Below are positions 14,701-25,922 of a stretch of DNA of 64,000 bases, piece by piece (the stretch's first letter is position 1; every line of letters starts with the position of its first letter). Position numbers and translations under genes: made by a program. Location: contig NC_054746.1 in the NCBI RefSeq assembly GCF_018143015.1, positions 39,372,687 to 39,436,686 on the forward strand, in the 5' to 3' direction. The stretch comes from Lytechinus variegatus. Its lineage: Eukaryota; Echinodermata; Echinoidea; Temnopleuroida; Toxopneustidae. The notes under the pieces are model-generated. The model saw nothing but the letters and a program-made list of their open reading frames with translations. It did no database searches and was not told the DNA's origin.

Positions 14701-17700
14701 GAAAGAGGCAGAGAGTGATACTGTAATATGTAAAACCTTAGTTTCCATCTGTGTACTGTAACTGAATTTTATTTATATTTTACTATATTTGGGTTTTTCC
14801 CCCTCTTTGTACTTTTCAGGAAGGCTTTGTTGCACAAGATGACAACTGATCCTCAGTTTAGCAAACCTGGTTTACATCTTCATAGGACTCATCAAGGAAC
14901 ACCAAATCAACCAGCTCTTGGTGAAAGGGGTAAAATCAACTTTGACCTTGTTACTCTGAAATTACTGCATTTATTACACCATGCTCAGAAAAGTGCATTC
15001 CTGATCAATCATTTGATTATTGTTTGTAAACTTTTTTATCATTGGTTGGAAGACCAGTATTAAGCTGGAAAGTGGAAATAAATAAACAGATAGAAAAGAA
15101 AAAAAAAGGAATGTTACTTACCATGGAAAAATTTAATGAAGAATTTTGTCAGCGATTTCTTGACTAATTTACTGTCAGCCACTTAGATGCAAGGAGTTCC
15201 AGCATCTTAATGAAATGCTCCCTTCCTATTGGTACTTATCATATTAATGACATATAACTCTTAAACTGTAGGATCACAATGGGGATATATCCTCTTAAAA
15301 GTTAATGTTACCCTTTCGATACATTAATACAAATTTTGCATCATTCAGAAAATACTTAATGAAATTAAATTTTGATGTTCAGATAGACACTCTGATTGAA
15401 TGAAGAGGAATTCAGTTAGAATTATTTCAGAGAGAGCTATCCCAAGTTGCTACATTAGATGTAGTAATGACTTCATTGGCTTGGATCCAATTCAAAAGGC
15501 AATCTAAGCTTTTGGTAGACCACTCCAAAGAAAAGCACAAAAAAAAATAGATTCACGAAATTTGAAGAAAATTTACTAAATTGAAATCACTGAACAGTTA
15601 AGTGAAATCACTTATTATTTGGCAACCTTAAATTCACAAAATGGTAATCCCATTGTTACATAATAATGGTTTGCACACAAGCATAGAAATTTCCAACCTA
15701 TTCTCAATTACCTTTACCTGAATCAAGTATTCTGTGCTCATGATGTAAACACTGCATGGACATGAACTAACTTTGGTTGTGAATTTGAGGTATAAATGGA
15801 TTGTTTGGATGCTAGCTGGCACTCTTCATGTTTTATTCATGCCCTCAGAACAACAGATACAATCTAACACACAATATCTTGACCAGACTTTTAAGTTTAT
15901 TTTCATGATGTTACTAGAGTGCATTCTAATTAAAATGCATTGTCTTATTTTGTTTTTAACTTCTGATTACAGATGCTGTGACAGCAGATGGTGAGACACT
16001 GTTCAGGTATGATACACCATCCATTGTGTATGCTGATGACTCGTTTGCAGGACACACCCCTGGCAGGCTGGCTGGGAGTGAGTTCACCCATAAAGGACAT
16101 GACAGGTGTCAAGGGACACCCAAGAGCAAACTCAAGAGGTTCAAGGAACTTAGTGCAAGAAAACTAAAAAGGTAAAGACAAATAATTTTACATATAGATA
16201 TATATTCGTACTGATGTCCTAATTTTGGGGGGTGCTATTATGAAAGTATTTATTATCAATGATTTTGGTGATTATTATGATTTTTTTTTAAATACATGGG
16301 GATTGGGGAGCGAGGAGTGACTGAGGGAGAAAACAAAGAAACAAGTTGTGAAGGAGAGTAGGAAGATACATAGCATAGAAGTGGAGGCACTCAAGGGAAG
16401 GGTTAGAGCACTTTCTGTAAGTGCAGAGTAAATCTGCTACACTAGTACCATTAGACTAAATCATATGTGAACCCTGAATTTTTGCTTTATTGATACGATA
16501 CACAACACACACAACTTGTTAATTCAAGGGCCAGACTACCATGTGTAGGTCTTGAGACGGTTGAATCTGTTTTGGGGACCACAAAAATATTAAAGCTGGG
16601 AATGACATATTTTGCATATCCCGGTCTGAGAAAAATTCTTGGAGCAATATCATTATATAAAGGTTTGAACTTAAAGGACAAGTCCACTCCAACAAAAAGT
16701 TGATTTGAATAAAAACAGAAAAATCCAACAAGCTTATCACTGAAAGTTTTTATCGAAATTGGATTTAAAATAAAAATAAGAAAGTTATGACATTTTAAAG
16801 TTTCGCTTGATTTTGGAAAAGGGTTATTTGCATTTCCTGGTCAGTATGCAAATGAGTGGGACTGATAATGTCGCCCACACACTATTTCTTATGTATTGTA
16901 TTATATAAAACATGAAAAATACTAATTTACTCCTCATTGTAATGTGAAACAAAGTTTGTTTTCCTCCCTAAACATGTGGAATTCCCATTGTTTTAACAGA
17001 AGTTGTTCCTCATCGGCAAATCTGTAAAAATTGAAAAATTATTGAATTCAAGCAATAAAAACAAAAGAAATAGTAAGGGACATAATCGACTCTCATAAGC
17101 TTATCACTGAACTGTTAGTGAAACTTTTAAATGTCATAGTTTTCTTATTTTACATTTGATCTTGATGAAATTTTCAGCATTATTCTTGTTTGATTTTTGT
17201 GTATTGATTCATATCAACATTTTTCCAGGGGTGGACTTGACCTTTAACTGTACTCAATCTGACTGTATTGGCATAAAGCATGTTTTTTACACAATTTAAA
17301 CTGTAATGTCATGCTAAAGATTGATCAAAGTATTTAAAACTTATTTAATTTGCTTTGGGATGTCTCATCTAATTTTTTTCTCTGTCTTTCTTTCACTTCT
17401 TGTCTTTTTATCTACCTAGGAGATCATTGTTAATGAATCTTGATGGAGAACCATTCTCGACGAAATCTCCAAGACCAAGCAAGGTAAGGCTTTAGTTTAT
17501 CTCGGCAATATATGTCTTTTTAAATGGAAAAGTGCACCCTGATGTTAACTTGATACAGATTATGACAGAATACCGTCACTATTCAAATGGTATGTGTTAT
17601 AATGTATTAATGGAATATTCTTGCAAACCTTTTTGAAGTGTACTCACCAAACCATAACAAAATGACAATGTCTAGGCCCCACAAAAACAAAGCTTAGAGT

Positions 17701-20700
17701 GCTTAATTTTAGGGTTGATTTTCTCTTGGTTACCTTGATCATTATGTGAAATCAACAATACAGAACAACTATACAAACAATCTGTTAATTCATCAAAAAT
17801 AAAATATTAATCCATGCTTGAACATACACTGACAACTTTATACAGAGTGTAAAAATGGATTTGCATCACATTGAAGGAAGTTGAAAGAAATGACTTAGGA
17901 TTATTGATGTAATGTTACCCTCGAAATCATTTTAGGCAACAATGAAATTGAAAATGAATACAAATAATAGGGATTTTACTAAATTACCAGCAAAGTTCCA
18001 ACGCGTCGCCTTCAAAGAATATTCATTTTGCTAGAAGACGATGCTTATTTGGCAGCTATTGGTAAAGAACATCACCTTTTCACCTTCTATAGTTAAAATG
18101 TGTATATAGTATTGTAAATTTCATTAGGTAAAGGAGATTTGATTGACCAAAGAACATTTTCTTATTTCCTTTGTCGGTTTGGTGATTAATTTTCAGACAC
18201 AAGGAAACAAGAGGAAGGAAAGTAAAGATGTAGGATGGAGACTTGCAAATGCTTCACCACCAGAGGGAGGCCTAGATACCTTGAAACTCTTTGATCATCC
18301 CGTCCGACCAAGTCCCAACTTTGATGCTCCCGGAAGACCTCGCAGACATAACAAAACTCCCAGTTCCCCTGCCAGACTCTTGACTGGAGGTTCTCCTGTC
18401 CTTCGCCCATTTGCAAGGCTCCACACATCAGATAGCGAGAGTGATGTGTGGGATACCATGAAGCCTACAAAATTCTCAGCTGGGGATTCCCCAAAGGTGG
18501 TAATTGTAGATACCCAAGAAAGGGAAATTGCATCGCCTAAGGTTGTAGTGGTAGATACAAATATGATAAGTGAATCAAACATCACTAAGGAGTATGTAAA
18601 GAAACAGCAAGAGCATGCTTCTCAGCTGATTGGTAGTAAGTTAGGGCAAGAGAGGACAAGCCCCTCCATCTATATTCCTGATAGCACCAGACAGAAGATC
18701 AAAGCAGCTCAGATGGAATATGCAGCAAAAAGCTCAATGGAAGATGAACATTTCCAAGAAATTGCAGACCAAAAAATTTCACCTGAAGATGAAGTCCATG
18801 ATAAGGACATGACACATTCTACAAGCCAGAGGAGTTTATCAAGTGTGCTATCTGAAATCAATGTGTGTAGCCATGAATCAGAGGTTGGTCAGTTCACATC
18901 AGAACCCAATGAGAAACAACCTGCTACTACTTACATGGAAACAGCCATCTGTTCTCCCTGTGTTTGTGAATGCAATGATGGTGCTATGATGGCCGTTGAA
19001 GATTTACCAAAAGACCATACTGATAGTGCATCTCCAGTTGAAACAGGAAACCCACTAGATACAACGGATCACAAGAACAGCCCCATAAAAGAAACACATT
19101 TTGATGATGTCCCAATGGCACATCCGGTTCATCAAGACACGAAGGATAAACGGACCGTAAAGGTATCCTTGATCGTTGAAGGGCACTCGATTGTTATGCA
19201 TAGACCAGATGCTGGCAAGACTACCATGTCTAAATCTGAATCGATTGATAGTGGAAAGGGTTGTTCAATAGAAGATCTCTATGGAGCTACCACAGAAGAA
19301 AAATCTGAAATGCAGCCACTTAAGGTTCCAAAGAAGCAAGACAGCCTTGATGCTGGTTTAGATGAAGGAAATGAGGAGGAAGAAATGCACAAAGAACTAG
19401 ACCTCAAGCAAAGTAAAGACATTCAAATACCAAGCAAAGAAATACAAGATCATACTGACATGGCTCATCAACAGGCAAATATGAATAGAGGTGTTGTAGA
19501 GAATATTGAAGTAAAAAGAAGTGAAGAAAACCTAAAAACTTGCAATGGTAATGAAAATGTAAATGATATGGGGAAGGTTATGAGCTTTGGAGAAGGCGAA
19601 GTCAGCAAAGATGACACATTTAAGGTGCCACTAAGCGTCAATAATACAAGTGATAGTGACCTGCAGAACTTGATAAATGCTGCCCTCAAGTCAGACATGA
19701 AGAAATCTTTTGGGAGTCAATCAACAACCCTGCCTGTTCATTATGGTAAAAAAAGGAGAAAGAACTCGAGCATTGTCAAAGCTAATATTCAACTCTTTAA
19801 CTCATTTTCTACAAGTAATAGTGACATTTCTGTTTGCACCAAAGGTAGTATGAGGAAGAAAAGTGCACACAATCAGAAGGAAACCACATCAGTCTCCAAA
19901 CCCCTGACACCATTGACCAAATCAACCAGTATGGACAGTGGTATATCTGAATTTCAAACTTCCAGGCATCCAATGTCAACAAGAAGCAGAGACCTGAATG
20001 AATCATTCTTGACAGCCGTTGAGACAAAAGCATCCTTGAAGAAAATCAGTTCATCTATGGAGAATATCTCAACCCCCAAAGAAGAATATTCTGCTTCAAT
20101 TTCCACTGAAAGCCGCCCTATTCAGAGTTCTCAATCCATGCTTGACATCAGTACTCCAACCTCTGTCAACAGACCTCCTGTAATACCCATAAGGAATGTC
20201 AGATCTCTGCAGAATGTTTCCACACCCAACAACAAAGAGAATCTTTCTACTCCAGCATCCATTAGAAGACGACGTCCTGTATCTCAACGTCAGAAAATGG
20301 CTTTCCAGGAGAGTGATTCTTTTGCTAAACTCAAAAAAGAGAAGGCTTTCGAGGTGGAGGAAGAAGCATCCAGTCTGCCTCTGGTTAAGCCGCTCAGAGA
20401 TAACAACTCACCACAGCTGCACAGGACCAGGAAACCAGCTCCATTAGACCCAAGACTAGCAACCCCTCTGACACCGGTTCATCTTGCACAGCATGTGAGA
20501 TTGCGTACTCCAAGCAGCAGTAGAAGACCAGTCAACATCAAACACAGATCACCTGTCAAACCAGTCAAGAGACTTGTTAAATCTCCTTCCCCAGCAAGAT
20601 CCAAGGGCAGGCTAACACCAGAGAGGGATAACAGGACCCCAAAGAGATATCCTAGATCTCCAAGGAATCCTTTAGAGACTGCATCACCCAGTGTCAGGAG

Positions 20701-20749
20701 GCAGAGAAGTGCCGTACCTGTGCATGTCCAAGATGAATGGGAACTCTAG
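2704..20749 (+). CDS. ARHGAP11A: Rho GTPase-activating protein 11A-like (RhoGAP domain, ten exons, complete)
   Basis: Predicted GAP that stimulates GTP hydrolysis on Rho (RhoA in vertebrates), with a mitosis/cytokinesis role known from the family. Exons, all GT-AG: 2704-2826, 7110-7195, 7585-7681, 11707-12286, 13774-13860, 14290-14359, 14820-14929, 15973-16171, 17420-17483, 18197-20749. All phases close, giving 1322 residues (human about 1020). The RhoGAP domain spans about residues 46-245. The segment EGIFRISGS places the arginine finger at Arg90, and NLAKVF at about 198-203 is the second conserved GAP block. ESKDVGWRLANAS at the start of the last exon matches ESVGWRLAN in vertebrate ARHGAP11A and decides the subfamily. 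The tail is long, Ser/Thr-Pro-rich and basic, with a KEN box at about 1152-1154. The start ATG in exon 1 is chosen because 41 codons (including GIRISKKK, compare GIKVKG) run in phase into exon 2. Exon 1 is the least certain part. Confidence 0.9.
3421..4014. repeat. Foldback element, family B
   Basis: About 590-bp palindrome bounded by TTTAAAGGGGAATCCAGCC and its complement GGTTGGATTCCCCTTTAAA. Arms share the AATGAATAAGAAAGTTAT and ATAACTTTCTTGTTGTTTG motifs. It abuts family C with a shared TTTAAA. Confidence 0.7.
4010..4602. repeat. Foldback element, family C, abutting family B
   Basis: About 590-bp palindrome bounded by TTTAAAGGAGAATGAAACC and GGTTTCATTCCCCTTTAAA. Left arm GAGAAAAATCGGACAAATAA mirrors right arm TTATTTGCCCGATTTTTCTC. 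Non-coding. Confidence 0.7.
4690..4840 (-). mobile_element. SINE fragment with 7SL/Alu-domain-like head
   Basis: Read on the minus strand: GGGCG-TTGTGGCGTGCGCC-TGTAATCCAAGCTGTGGGGA (about 4791-4834), then a perfect B-box GGTTCGAGCCC near 4762-4776, then a body with CGGATGGTGACGTTAAAGG near 4733. The head resembles the 5' Alu domain of 7SL RNA. The body resembles the CGGATAGGAAGTTAAATGG segment of the SINE at 60.3 kb. Ends are not resolved. Confidence 0.5.
8243..11273. mobile_element. 3-kb TIR DNA transposon with eight direct GTGAGTGACACGACA motifs
   Basis: Ends TATATGGTCATTTTCAAAC (8243-8261) and GTTTGAAAATGACCATATA (11253-11271) are exact complements. The motif GTGAGTGACACGACA occurs at 8262, 8430 (one change), 8615 and 8638, and again at 10691, 10710, 10727 and 10893, all in the same orientation. 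The middle (about 9170-9760) has short minus-strand open stretches that look like a decayed coding region, but I recognise no transposase. It sits whole inside ARHGAP11A intron 2. Superfamily unassigned; the TA-rich flanks hide the target duplication. Confidence 0.65.
12670..13398. mobile_element. piggyBac-like MITE (TTAA-flanked), copy 1
   Basis: Flanked by TTAA on both sides with termini CCCTAAACAGGCC and GGCCTAGTTAGGG, about 0.73 kb, no coding. A TTAA target and CCC-starting ends are the piggyBac signature. Homologous in inverted orientation to 43514-44219. Lies in ARHGAP11A intron 4. Confidence 0.6.
16671..17248. repeat. Foldback element, family A copy 2
   Basis: Ends TTAAAGGACAAGTCCACTCC and GGGGTGGACTTGACCTTTAA; arms mirror each other through the length (TTGATTTGAATAAAAACAG against TGTGTATTGATTCATATCAA). 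In an ARHGAP11A intron, between exons 8 and 9. Confidence 0.75.
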
Positions 20750-22890
20750 TATAATCAGTGGTAACTGAACGTATTTGCATGATCATATGTCCTGTTTTTT
20801 TTAATGTAAATCACTGTTTTTCCATGCTTCCTTCTTTCATGAATACTTATACTAACAGAATTATTTTCGTTCCAGAAATTGAATGTGTTTGGGGCTGAGG
20901 CTCATCTTAACCTATAACATATCTAATTTCTCAATATTTGAAAATGTCATATGGTACCATTATCTTGATTGAAAGGACCTGTATGCTAGCCATTAATGTA
21001 GAGTATAGAATCAAACTAAGGTTTGATAATTACTAAATACAGCCACGGTGATTGAATAACTACTCGACACATTGATAGATTAACAGTACTAATTTGTGAC
21101 CTAAATTGTACTTCGCTTAATGATGAATTTAATTTCCATTCTGATATCACTTCTTCATAAATACAGATGTATTTTGACACATGGTGTACATATTTTTATT
21201 TTAAAATATAATGACAATCATATTGTATCACTTTCAGTTTTGAGCGTCCATTGTTTCGCTAAATGTACTTTGCAGTGTTTGTGGGGTGTCTTGGGTTTTG
21301 TGATCGTTGATGGAATTAATTGTGTAAAAGATCATACATGTAAGTTCAAATTGCACTGTGTAGATGCTACGTTGAAAGAATCTCTTGCTCACTGTTTTAT
21401 GAAGATTGTGCAGTTTTGAGCCTCAGCCATGTGTCATGCTACACTCACTGTACATGTGCTTTGGAGTATTTATGGGGGTGCAGTATGTTTATGATGGTTG
21501 ATGGAATTAACTGTATATAAAAGTCAGTTCATATTGCGCTTTATTGATATTATGGAAATGTATGTTAGGTTAAAGAAAATCCAATCTTGTTCATCTTTAT
21601 GTAGATAGTGCAAATACTGTTTGACAGATGGAATATAAATTTGATGCAATTTCTATGTGCCTCTTGAACCACAATGTGAATGCTATTCACTAGACTCTAG
21701 TTTATGTATGCTTGGAAAATGCCTTTCAAACTGACCTTTGAAATTTTTCTTATAGCTCCAATGATTTTCATTTTCATATATCTTATATTCAATGTATGCC
21801 AATTTCAGTAGTACTCTTGGCATCAGAAATCAGCTGTGAATTTTCATTGAAACATTCAGTGTTGAAGGAGATTATTAATTTCTTATAATCATAAGATAAA
21901 AGTGTGGCTAGTTTTTCTGTTGAGGAAATGTATTTCCTCTGGCATTTAGTAGATATTAAGTTATTGTCTATGGTTAATGATGATTGCAAAGTATTCTTGA
22001 TAAGTTTGAATTACTTGTATTTAGCTTTTCATGATTGTTTGATTGGACTAGTTCCTTATCTAAGGAAATAGAATATAGATTGTGTAAAACTTTTCCCGTC
22101 TTATTCAATCTTCAAGAAAGTACAGTTTAATTATATATATGGCTTACAGTACCTGTACTTTATATGCTGTGCTTTTGGAGTATTGTTACTATTTTAAATA
22201 AGTACACTAGTCCCTAGTAATATTTTGATAATTGCTTTTGAATTATGATGCTTAAATTCAGAGATAAATATGTGTACATGCAAGACTTATTTTCATAAAA
22301 GATATAGTTTTATTTGATTTGATGAAACTTCTCTATTTTCAAGACACATGCTATCATGCCTATCAAGAAGCAAGTGTAAATAACATGATGTAGGTACAAT
22401 GCAATAATGAATATGTATACAAAAGAAAATGATAAGGCATGATAAACCTAGGTTCACTTATATGTATAACATCAGAAATCTACTTGTCTTCTTAGATTTT
22501 TTTTTTTTGGGGGGGGGCTTTGATGCACTTTAAATAGAAAGCCTTAGTATAAATAATGCACATTTGGTATGGTTCAGTCAACATGCTTTATTAAATCATT
22601 TCTGTGATTAATCTCCCTAGGGAAACACCAACATCTGTATTTTCCTCGTATAATGCAAAGTAACAATGTATGTACAGTTTCTTATGGGTAAAGCTATTAT
22701 ATTTTGGATTTATGATGTTATGAATCTATGAAGTTTGCCATCTTTGGAATATGGTTTTCAGATTGACAACAGCAAGGAATGGGAATGTGTTGAATTAATA
22801 TATCAAGATAATTTATGATTGGCTTAAATGCTGGATAAAAACTGTTGAAATACAACATTAAATTTTTGTATAAATAAATGCATTATTTTG
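20750..22890 (+). other. 3' UTR of the ARHGAP11A-like gene
   Basis: AT-rich, non-coding stretch after the TAG stop. An AATAAA signal lies at 22873-22878, and other candidates follow, for example near 23014. No competing exon is visible. The exact cleavage site is not determinable here. Confidence 0.5.
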
Positions 22891-24002
22891 TGGTGAGAGA
22901 ATCATGTGCCATCTGCTGTCATGTTATTTTAGTTTTTGAAATACACGATGCAATTTCAGGGTTGAATTCTTACACACTGGAAGCTCAGTGATTCATCTCT
23001 TCAGTCATATTACAATAAATCATACCAGTGAGGACATTAGTATAGACTGCCAACACAAGGGTGTTTTAGACTGTTCCGATTTTACAGAGTGAGGATGAGT
23101 GTACTGTCATAATGCCCCACAAAAGGATGTGTATTTATTTTAGAAAGTAATAATCTACATCCCTATCATTTGGTTAAGAAAAATCATCTCAAAACCAAGA
23201 CTGGTCATATCACTTCAATTTATATGAGGACCATTCATACATGATATAGTATTATGATTAGTAATGGATTTGATAATCAAAATTGCATGTTTGGCAAAAT
23301 ATAAACCTGGTCATGGGAACATCCTTAATCATTTGATTAGGACTCACCTTATCATTCTTCATAACCAATACATGTATTCATATTTTGTTGCTGTGAATGT
23401 CAAGATTGGACAATGTAAAAGGATGTTAAATGAATACCAACAAGTTATCTAATGTATCCTTATTTGTCTTTACATGTATAAGTCGATATGGGGGGGGGGG
23501 GGAGTTCTTAACAGTTGCATGTAGACAGCATTTGTGACAATTCCACCTCAAAACAAATTTTGTTGGGCAAGACTTGTAATTAGACAAAAAATGGTATTAA
23601 TTCTCTAAAAAGTAAAAATCTAGAAAATTAGCTCATCTAATTATCTCAGCTTTACTGAATTTTCACAGTATGCACTTGTCTAAATTTCTGACGCTGTTTC
23701 CTCATTCTTTGAAGCTCTCACCAAATTTCTTTTTCATCACATGAAAAAGTTGCTTGTGAGCAAAGTCAGAAAATTTTCTATTTTTTCAAACTTGATAAAA
23801 ATATATCCATAATTTGTTTTTAAACACCGAGTTTTGGGGTAGAGGGTCACATTTACAGAAGTAAAGAAAGTTGAAAGGTGTGAATATGAATAGAAGTTGT
23901 TAAAGGAAATATTGATAGGATTTGATAGCTCTGAGTGTAGTGAAAAGAGATGGAATAAATTAAGTTGGTGTGGAAAGAGATAGTGCAAGAGAGAAAATAA
24001 GA

Positions 24003-24430
24003 GAGGGGGGGGCACTTCCATTCATGGGTGGATACCACCATGCACGACAATGGGGTCTTGAAAAGCACCCTAAACACATATTTTCCATACCGGGTATTCT
24101 GAAAATGCACCCCTGAACATTGGAACAAAACGATACCTTGGCAAGTATTCCCTGAATTGAACCGCTAAACAAGTACAGCAATATTTTAGTTATGTCACAG
24201 ACGTCGGTTTTACCTACATCATTGGATATACGGCCCAACCCCCCACACCTCTCCCAAATTGTACTCTAAATACGTAGTGTTGACAAGGCAAAAAGTATTT
24301 ATAAAACGTTTTAATTTTTTTATACCTACGCAAATTTGACCCTAAACACATACCTTTCCTAGCGAAATACATAGATACCTTTTTCATTATTTTAGTGTTT
24401 TTGACACCCTGGAATGTCCCGGTAAGCAAG
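24003..24430. repeat. Partial G-run-bounded repeat
   Basis: Begins with a G-run followed by GGCACTTCCATTCATGGG and continues as AC-rich text (ACCCTAAACACATA repeated at about 24068 and 24341). Resembles in style the G-run-bounded element at 31.14 kb. The far end is not clear. Confidence 0.3.
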
Positions 24431-24556
24431 AAATATTCTGAACAAGGTGTGTAGCATTACAGATCTATACTATAGTTTCATGTAACATTCCCCTTGTATT
24501 ATATCTCATGAATAAGAAGAAAATACAAACAATTCAGGATGTATATTTTCACAAAG

Positions 24557-25922
24557 CACAATTTTATTGAATAATTCAGAGAGTATGAACAATCACAAAC
24601 AAATTTGGCTTTGGTGCTAGAATGTTGTCACAATATTGAAAATACATGTACATCATATAATAATAACCAATACACATTTACTCACTATTGCATTAAAATA
24701 TAAACTGGATACTAGCAGACATGGTCTTTTGACATATATATGCGATAATATTATATAAAACATGGTTTAACATATCAAACTGACATATAAATTACACAGG
24801 AGTTTATTGTATGATCCATGAAAGTAAAACCTTCTTTCACTGATATTTGAAAAATAAAAATAAGGTTTTTAACATATGAGAGACTCAAAAAGAAAAAAAA
24901 ATCCTGAAGCGTAGCTTGAGTGCCTGTTGTGTTACAAATTTATCAAAGAAATGTCAACAGTGCTGAATCAGCCCATTGCCTTTCTTCTTTTTCAAGGTTG
25001 ACAGAGTAAAAATAAGTAAATTATGAAACCAAGTTTTCTCTGGCTTATGTAACAGGGCCCTGGCAATGAATTGAAGAGAAAGTTTTAAACATTTTTCAGG
25101 AACTACTAAAATTTATACCTAAATTGGTCTCTGATGTTACAGACATAATAAAAATTTCATTGACCTGTGAATTTATTTGCAATTTCAGCGTAAATTCATG
25201 ATTCAACAAACAGAATAACAGTGTCATCAACTACGACAACAAATATGTTTGGAATAGTTGGGAGAATTCAGACAATGGTCACATAAAATATATACATGGA
25301 TAATACAACATACAGTAATAGACTTACTATACAAGTTTCTTATCATATATCTATACATATCAATAATAAAAAGCTAGAATATACTCAAAATGTCTCCAAA
25401 CACTGCATCACCTACCATATCAACTACAATAATCCTTTAGAAGTACTTCAAAAAAGAGTCAGTGTGACAGTGTAAGACTTTATTGTGCATTTTAAACTAT
25501 TGAAATTTTATGATTGATATATATACAAGGGCAATGTGTACCTCCCAGAAAAAAAACATGGTTTGGGCAAAGACAGCACAAATTGTATTTGAAAACTCAT
25601 TGGAATCCACTGCAGAAGGATTTGTTGTTTATTTCCTGAATGCACAATTCTGATTGGTTGAAAATTGTGTTGAATTTAATTTTCGGAATTGTGTTTGATT
25701 GAAACACTATATGAAACAGTCCCATTTCAAGTTCAAAGCAAGATTTCAATAAAAACCTCCGACATTATTGTCAATAAGCATTATTAATACCAAGATGCAA
25801 CCGTGTGTATGTGTCATGGTATGGTTGATTAAAGAATATTATTGCATACCGGTGAAATCAGTGTAGAAGACATTTTGAAGAATTCACAATTGATTAAACT
25901 ATTAGATTGGAATAAGTGTATT
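24557..25922 (-). other. 3' UTR of AP2S1
   Basis: Non-coding stretch downstream (minus strand) of the AP2S1 stop. An AATAAA signal on the minus strand at 24563-24568 is a plausible end, giving a UTR of about 1.4 kb. Confidence 0.5.

Noticed and set aside
18186-20287. Minus-strand ORFs of 63-96 codons opposite the last RhoGAP exon
   Set aside because: Shadows of the 850-codon exon; no splice or family support.
23737-24429. Cluster of overlapping minus-strand ORFs of 71-94 codons
   Set aside because: Repeat sequence downstream of both flanking genes; frames overlap and none shows a domain.
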